From assembly GCA_022432975.1 (NCBI GenBank), contig CM039508.1, positions 26,237,999-26,301,998 of the forward strand: 64,000 nucleotides of DNA, read 5' to 3'. The translations under genes were made by a program, and so were the position numbers. The notes beneath the pieces were generated by a model that saw only the letters and a list, made by a program, of their open reading frames with translations, had not been told where the DNA came from and did not search any database. Each line of letters begins with the position of its first letter. Position 1 is the stretch's first letter. This stretch comes from Begonia masoniana (taxonomy: Eukaryota; Streptophyta; Magnoliopsida; Cucurbitales; Begoniaceae). This document shows positions 59,409 through 64,000 of this stretch, piece by piece.

Positions 59409-60189
59409 CTAATTCTAATATTAATTCCTATTAAACATTAATATACCGTTTTGCTCTTCCGTAATTTCCGTTAAATCTCGTTCTTAATTATAACCCACGG
59501 CTTAATTTCACTGGAAATGCCCGAATCTAAATTAATTAACCAATTAGGTTAACCAAATTTATTCACTTTTCTTTTAAATTACTTAAAACAATTATTTATT
59601 AAACAATTACCTATCATTTTATTTTCTCTTAAAAATCCCGGGCGTTACAGTTTCCACAGAAACGAAGGATTAAATATGATTGGTAATTACCATATTTTTT
59701 ATTTAATTCAGTTACCAAATCAAATTTAATGCCGTAAGGAATAAGGAAACCAAATCTCATAAAATCGGTTGCGAGATACCACATGTGACATTTTAGGAAA
59801 GATTCTCAAACTACTTGGATATGGATTCAAAAACTTAGGAAAGCATCCCATGATTAGTGAGATATCGAAGCCTAGAATATTTCAACAAATCTTCATCAAT
59901 TCGTCTTACCAAAAGAAAGTTTTCCAAAAAACAAGTGCCTTAGATTTTTCAACAACTTTCCTTATATTCACGTTTCCTTATTTTTCTCTTCCACAATATC
60001 TTCATAATCTTCAATATTAATCCATCCAATAATCTAAATATATTATTTCTTGATTACCAAGAAATAAACTACCACTTTGGAAAATAGTGGAATAAAATAT
60101 TATCTCTATAAATATAATTTGCCAAAAAATCAATGCCAACATATTTGCAATATATTTGAATTTACAACCTTGAATTATCCATTACTTTA

Positions 60190-61060
60190 ACTCCTCTATG
60201 TGGAAACATCTTCAGTATTTGAAAAGACACAGACCATCTTGATTTTAATTTTCCCAAAAGTAGTTTTAGCAGAGAATTGTGTAGCAGCAATTCTTATTCT
60301 GGTTCGAATTGTCTTTCTAAAGTTTTTCCATCATGCCATCTATTTGCACCTTCTTTGTTGAGTTTCACATTCTCATAAAATTTCAAGCGAAACTCGTCCT
60401 TTTCATTCAGATTCAAGAGGCGCTTTGATCTCGCTGCACGTAGATTCAAGGTGAACTTTTGAACTATCTAATAAGACTTGTTCTCTAATTCGACCAGGGG
60501 ATGACATGCTTTGCTAAAAACTAACCTAAAAGGGGTAATTCCTATTAGAGTTTTACAGTCCAGTAGACCCATAAAGCATCATATAATTTCTTAGACCAAT
60601 TTTTTTTTGTCAAGTTCATTGTTTTCTCCAAAATTCTTTTAATTTCCCAATTTAAGGCTTCAACTTGTTCAGTGATATGAGGATGTTAGGCTGCAATAAT
60701 CTTTTGGTTTACACTGTAATTTGTCAATAGTGCTTCAAATTTATTATTGCATAAGTGCGTACCGTAAGCACTAAAGATAGCTCGAGGAGTGATGAAAGGA
60801 GTGAATATATTTTTCTTTAGCAATTTGAGAACCTTGTTCACTGGTATTGCAACATCTTCAACCTACTTAGAGATGTAGTGATCGACCACTAGGATGTAAA
60901 CGTTTCTATATGGCTATATGAATGGCCTCACGAAGTCAACAACCCACTTCTAAAATTTAATTTTGGAGCATTTATGTCTTTTTGAAATGTTTTTGGTTCT
61001 TTGACATGGATCATAGTGAGCAACAAAGTGATGTGTTTTTAAAGATTTTCAGCTAGTACG
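60190..61060 (-). pseudogene. Gypsy (Athila/Tat-like) integrase relic
   Basis: On the minus strand, order: CQRTKNISKRHK, VVDFVRPF (first catalytic Asp), [106 protein letters not shown]. These track the Athila/Tat integrase from zinc region to C-terminus. The second catalytic Asp (family S-D-G-G-T-H) is Ala here. Stops and shifts abound. It faces opposite to the Athila-type primer site at 37818. Confidence 0.82.
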
Positions 61061-61625
61061 AACGGCATTGGAGTACTTATGCAACTCCACTCTCTCTCCG
61101 ACCGAGTCTGACCACGAGTTGATCATGATCGACAACACCCACTTTCTCCATTGCATTTAACATGAAATACCAAGAACAAAATCCCCAGAACTCGGTTAAT
61201 GCAAAACGCTAGCCCATCGTGCCTCACCAACCTCTACTTCCTATTTAGACACATCTCTGCTGCTCGAACGACGCCGATTCACCAGTGCTTGCAAACAATT
61301 GGGACAATAAGCGACACTGTAACTTTTGTTAACCTGATATTAGTGAGTCGTGTTCAAGATTTTTTTGGTCGAACATGTGATACAAATATGTTCGATTGAA
61401 GTTGTATTTTTGGGAATTGTTTATCACATATTGGATTATGCACTGAAACTCGTATGTTGGAATGGTTTACAATGGGTTAGCTTTGTGATTTTGGATATCG
61501 ATTGTGTATTTGGAATATCTGGCCTGACTGCGTCAACTATATATACTGAAATTAAAGTATTGGAGACCATTAAGACTTTTTTGTTTGGACTATTAGTGGA
61601 TTGACACAATATTGGGCATTATTTG
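61061..61625. other. Unresolved single-copy-looking DNA
   Basis: No family recognised. Frames at 61199-61399 and 61350-61604 have no domain features; one is Ile/Val/Leu-rich. ATTTG at 61621-61625 would be the left target copy of the following LTR. Confidence 0.4.
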
Positions 61626-62160
61626 TGTAACACCCGGTTCTTTTGAACCAAGTCTTTTCTTTCTAAAATTTATGACACACTTTAAATGGTTATAGTAAAA
61701 CTAGGACTATTGAGTGACTAGGCAAGGGTATAAGGGTAACTTGAAATTTATAAGTGGATAACCTATTTAAGTGAAGAGGTTTAGTGATAAATGCACTATA
61801 GCTGCCACTGTTCCATCTTTACTCCTTTCGGTATTCGGTTCAAGCTCAGCACAGCTCTCGGCGATTCTCCCACCCGATTTCCCTTTCAACCTAGTAAGTT
61901 TTCCTCATTTCTCTTGAGTTTAAGCAGTTAGATAACTGAGGGAGTATAATGTGGGGTTTTCGCGAATGCTGTGAATGAGTGGAGATTCAGGTTTAGTGTA
62001 AAATTTGGAATGCTCAGTGAATAGAACTCCTAACGGTCCACTTAGGTTTTCTGAATGCTTAAGAATGAGGATTAGTAAGGATTGGCTTAATGTTCTGTTT
62101 ATGACTTAGGTGAACCAGACTTCCAAAGTAGTTGAAACCGAGTGATTTCCAGGAGACCAG

Positions 62161-62673
62161 GTAAGTGAAGTTTGCTTGTGCCTTCGGGCGTACATCACAA
62201 AACATTAGGATTATGTTTACTTGAATGTATCTGTATGTTATGCATCATAATTTAAAAGTATACGAAAATGGATTTAAATGTATATTGGCATGGTAAGGAA
62301 TGAACATAATGAAATAGCTATGTGAATCATATTACTGTTAAGGGAAATAATCCGCCCCTTAATGAGACAGTGGATATCTTGACTTTGGAAAATTTGATCC
62401 GCTTCCCATCGAATAAGGGGATCGGAAACAACTATGTGAATCAGATTACTGTTAAGGGAATTAATCCGCCCCTTAATGAGTCAGTGGATATTTATACTTT
62501 GGGAGAGTTGATCCAACTCCCAATTTCACAGGGGGATCTGAACAGAAACGATGTATGAACAACTGAGATGAGAAAGTAGAAATTGCATGTTTAGGAATTT
62601 TGATATCAGCATTTCATTTCATTACTGCTTTACTTACTTAGCATTAGGCTAATAGATGAGTTTTGTGATGTAG
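62161..62673 (+). other. Candidate LTR leader intron (GT-AG)
   Basis: GACCAG|GTAAGTGAAG to TTGTGATGTAG|GTGAAG. GCC-TTCG-GGC at 62180-62189, a hairpin with a UUCG-type loop, lies 19 bases after the donor. The 114-bp duplication at 62320 lies inside. Confidence 0.45.
62320..62547. repeat. 114-bp tandem duplication, diverged copies
   Basis: Copies start ATGTGAATCATATTACTG (62320) and ATGTGAATCAGATTACTG (62434). As 114 is divisible by 3, a 78-codon frame at 62322-62558 spans both, reading HITVKGNNPPLNE and QITVKGINPPLNE. Inside a candidate intron and with no family match, so a protein is unlikely. Confidence 0.9.
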
Positions 62674-63039
62674 GTGAAGAAGTGACAGCAGGTGTGTTTA
62701 CTGAGTTCACTGAGGACTAGACGGGTTGGAGGAGTGCACCTATGCAACAATCTCGCAGTTGATGGGGCGGTTTAACTGATGTCAGTTGGTGTGAAAGTTT
62801 AATTGACAATGTTTCAATTTAAGTATGTTGGATTTTTATGACAGTAGTAGTTTTGGTGTTTCTGAACTCATTTTGAGATTTTACTCCAGACAATTATACT
62901 CTGTTAGTGTTAATAGTGGTTTTACTAAATGTTGGAGTGATGTCCGATTTTAAGTGGTTTTTAATGAATTTTAGTAAATTGCCCAGTTCTTCTAGTAGTC
63001 AGAGTTTTCTTTGTCAGAATGAAATTGTTGTTGTTCTGT

Positions 63040-63400
63040 TGTCTATCGGAAGATGTCTTCAATGGAAGCCATCGGAAGATATAAGTAGAATTGTTGTCGT
63101 TTAGTGACCGGTGGATGTCGTGTATTATCCAATCGGATGATATAGTAGAAGTTTTGTCGTTTAGTGACCGTTGGATGTCATGTATTAAACTTACCGGATG
63201 ATGTAGTAGAAGTTTTGTCGTTAAGTGACCGGTGGATGTCTTGTATTATCCAATCGGATGATGTAGTAGAAGTTTTGTCGTTTAGTGACCGGTGGATGTC
63301 ATATGTTAAACTTACCGGATGATGTAGTAGGAGTTTTATCGTTTAGTGACCGGTGTATGTAGTTTGTTTAACCGGAAGACGTGAGCAAATGATTGTCGTC
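63040..63400. repeat. ~58-bp minisatellite with GGATGTC and CGGATGAT cores
   Basis: About five units of TTGTCGTTTAGTGACCGG, TGGATGTC, a TGTATTA piece, then CGGATGATGTAGTAGAAG, with two alternating middles (TTATCCAAT and TTAAACTTAC). GTCGTTTAGTGA is also present in the Sirevirus 1 LTR array at 24535. Confidence 0.9.
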
Positions 63401-63784
63401 TTGTGGTTGGCAGAGGCTGGATGAGAAATTCCTCTGGCTGACGTCACCGGTGGAGGCCTTCGGTTGGTTTTCGCCCCTTTTCGTTGACTTTGTTCAGCGG
63501 ATGATATGTTTGACTTTTTAAAATTTAAACATTTAACATCTAAGCCTCCATTTCTTCCGGCTGAATCATTTCCTTAATATTTTAAATTGATTAATCAAAC
63601 ACTATTTTACAGATTTGCTTAACTTTGCTTGCTCAAAGATTTTCCGCTGCAAGTTTTCATGTTTTTAGCAAACGTTCAAATTTGACTTTTGAACGAAGTT
63701 TTAAATTTGGTCTGAAATTTTTCTTAGTTATGTTCGGGTTTATGAGTAACAAACCGGGTTCAGAAAACTCGGGGCGTTACAGTA

Positions 63785-63796
63785 TGGTATCAGAGA
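63785..63796 (+). other. Primer-binding site (initiator Met tRNA)
   Basis: TGGTATCAGAGA, three bases after the LTR end. Confidence 0.93.
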
Positions 63797-63935
63797 CATT
63801 CAGTTAAACCGTTCAAAAGATTACTCATCAGTGCCAATCGTTGCATGGAAGTGCTTCAACAACTGTAAGTGTTTATGTTAACCTTAGTTAATAGATATTA
63901 AGAGTGTAATTAACCCTGTACAGGAATTTAGTACA

Positions 63936-64000
63936 ATGGTCAGACGCCCAGGGAGACCTAGAGTGCCAAGAGAAACGCCAAATGTGAGAGGTGAAGAGGA
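63936..64000 (+). CDS. gag N-terminus of a gypsy element (partial, runs off right edge)
   Basis: ATG at 63936 opens MVRRPGRPRVPRETPNVRGE, Arg/Pro-rich, about 140 bases after the primer site, the same spacing as at 42588. No stop in the visible 21 codons. Intactness of the element cannot be judged. Confidence 0.75.
   Translation, partial: MVRRPGRPRVPRETPNVRGEE

Larger units (their letters stand above)
57093..59649 (-). mobile_element. Solo gypsy LTR (Tekay-like) with GTTTC target duplication
   Basis: On the minus strand it starts TGTAACGCCCGGG and ends GGGGTCGTTACA. GTTTC at 57088-57092 and 59650-59654. It contains, on the minus strand, the candidate donor ACAGGTAAGTTCTCG (near 58530) and acceptor TATGGTGTAGGTGATCC (near 57838), and between them the four-unit repeat at 57938-58262. 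GC-rich 59040-59330 resembles a leader; frames there (such as 59084-59371) are not supported as genes. Confidence 0.95.
38050..60166 (-). mobile_element. Sirevirus 2: Ty1/copia element with env-like ORF, carrying three nested insertions
   Basis: LTRs start TGAAAGATTAAGAT at 38050 and 56391; exact ACCTT duplication at 38045-38049 and 60167-60171. Minus-strand order from the right: 5' LTR, primer site, gag, protease, integrase, RT, RNase H, env-like ORF, purine tract, 3' LTR. With the inserted LTRs removed the LTRs are about 1.20 and 1.21 kb and the element about 10.1 kb, the same plan and size as Sirevirus 1. LTR and coding divergence from Sirevirus 1 is large, so they are different families. 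A TGACACC motif in 12-bp phase recurs along it. Confidence 0.95.
56391..60166 (-). repeat. 5' LTR of Sirevirus 2, split by a nested solo LTR
   Basis: LTR text is 56391-57092 and 59650-60166; the break is filled by the solo LTR 57093-59649. The intact counterpart GTTGTTTCAACAGAAACG is at 48228-48245. Confidence 0.94.
61626..63781 (+). repeat. 5' LTR of a gypsy element running off the right edge
   Basis: TGTAACACCCGG to GGGGCGTTACA, 2156 bp, followed by primer site and gag start. Contains an early CTATTTAAG TATA-like box (61765), a pyrimidine-rich leader, the candidate intron 62161-62673, and the array 63040-63400. Confidence 0.94.

Noticed and set aside
60600..60620. Poly-T runs as evidence of a processed pseudogene
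   Set aside because: The run lies inside the minus-strand integrase relic and corresponds to a Lys-rich stretch there.

Overview
The window is intergenic heterochromatin of a flowering plant, probably a eudicot. I found no host gene, tRNA, rRNA or CRISPR array. Nearly every base belongs to an LTR retrotransposon, to a relic of one, or to a tandem array that grew inside an LTR. The elements use an initiator-Met tRNA primer site (TGGTATCAGAG). They include Tekay/Del-like Ty3/gypsy LTRs starting TGTAACACC, a Tnt1/Tork-like Ty1/copia element, and two Sirevirus-type Ty1/copia elements with an env-like ORF after pol. This mix is typical of plants; the species cannot be read from the sequence.

Layout. 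1-4403: start of gag, primer site and 5' LTR of a gypsy element on the minus strand, with two pure TACAT arrays. 5203-19796: Tnt1-like copia element (+), split by a solo gypsy LTR (5958-8401) and by a second gypsy LTR (11202-18035) that itself holds a third (11271-14418). 19797-23160: old gypsy gag relic, split by a solo LTR (19891-22431). 23717-34085: complete but mutated Sirevirus 1 (-). 34162-34967: fold-back element. 35500-37840: gypsy zinc-knuckle relic and an Athila-like LTR end with a tRNA-Asp-type primer site. 38050-60166: Sirevirus 2 (-). Its 3' LTR is split by a solo gypsy LTR (38463-47940), which is split by a gag-only gypsy element (38690-45855). Its 5' LTR is split by another solo LTR (57093-59649). 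60190-61060: gypsy integrase relic (-). 61626-64000: 5' LTR, primer site and gag start of a gypsy element (+) that runs off the window.

Nesting order follows from 5-bp target-site duplications read at the junctions: TCGTC, AATGT, ATATT, CAAAC, ACCTT, GATTG and GTTTC are exact; TGTTA/TATTA and TCTTA/CCTTG are decayed. All coding regions carry stops or frameshifts; of the stops whose ancestral codon is recognisable, nearly all can be explained by C-to-T or G-to-A change, as expected of methylated, silenced DNA.

Most worth a second look: (1) every Tekay-like LTR keeps a GTAAGT...TGTAG|GT segment that looks like a 5'-leader intron, in several cases with element-specific tandem arrays inside it; (2) arrays in unrelated LTRs, gypsy and copia alike, are built around the same GGA(T/A/C)GA(C/T) core, which also recurs just upstream of the Sirevirus 1 env-like ORF; (3) Sirevirus 2 is seeded end to end with a 12-bp-phased TGACACC motif, including inside its coding sequence.
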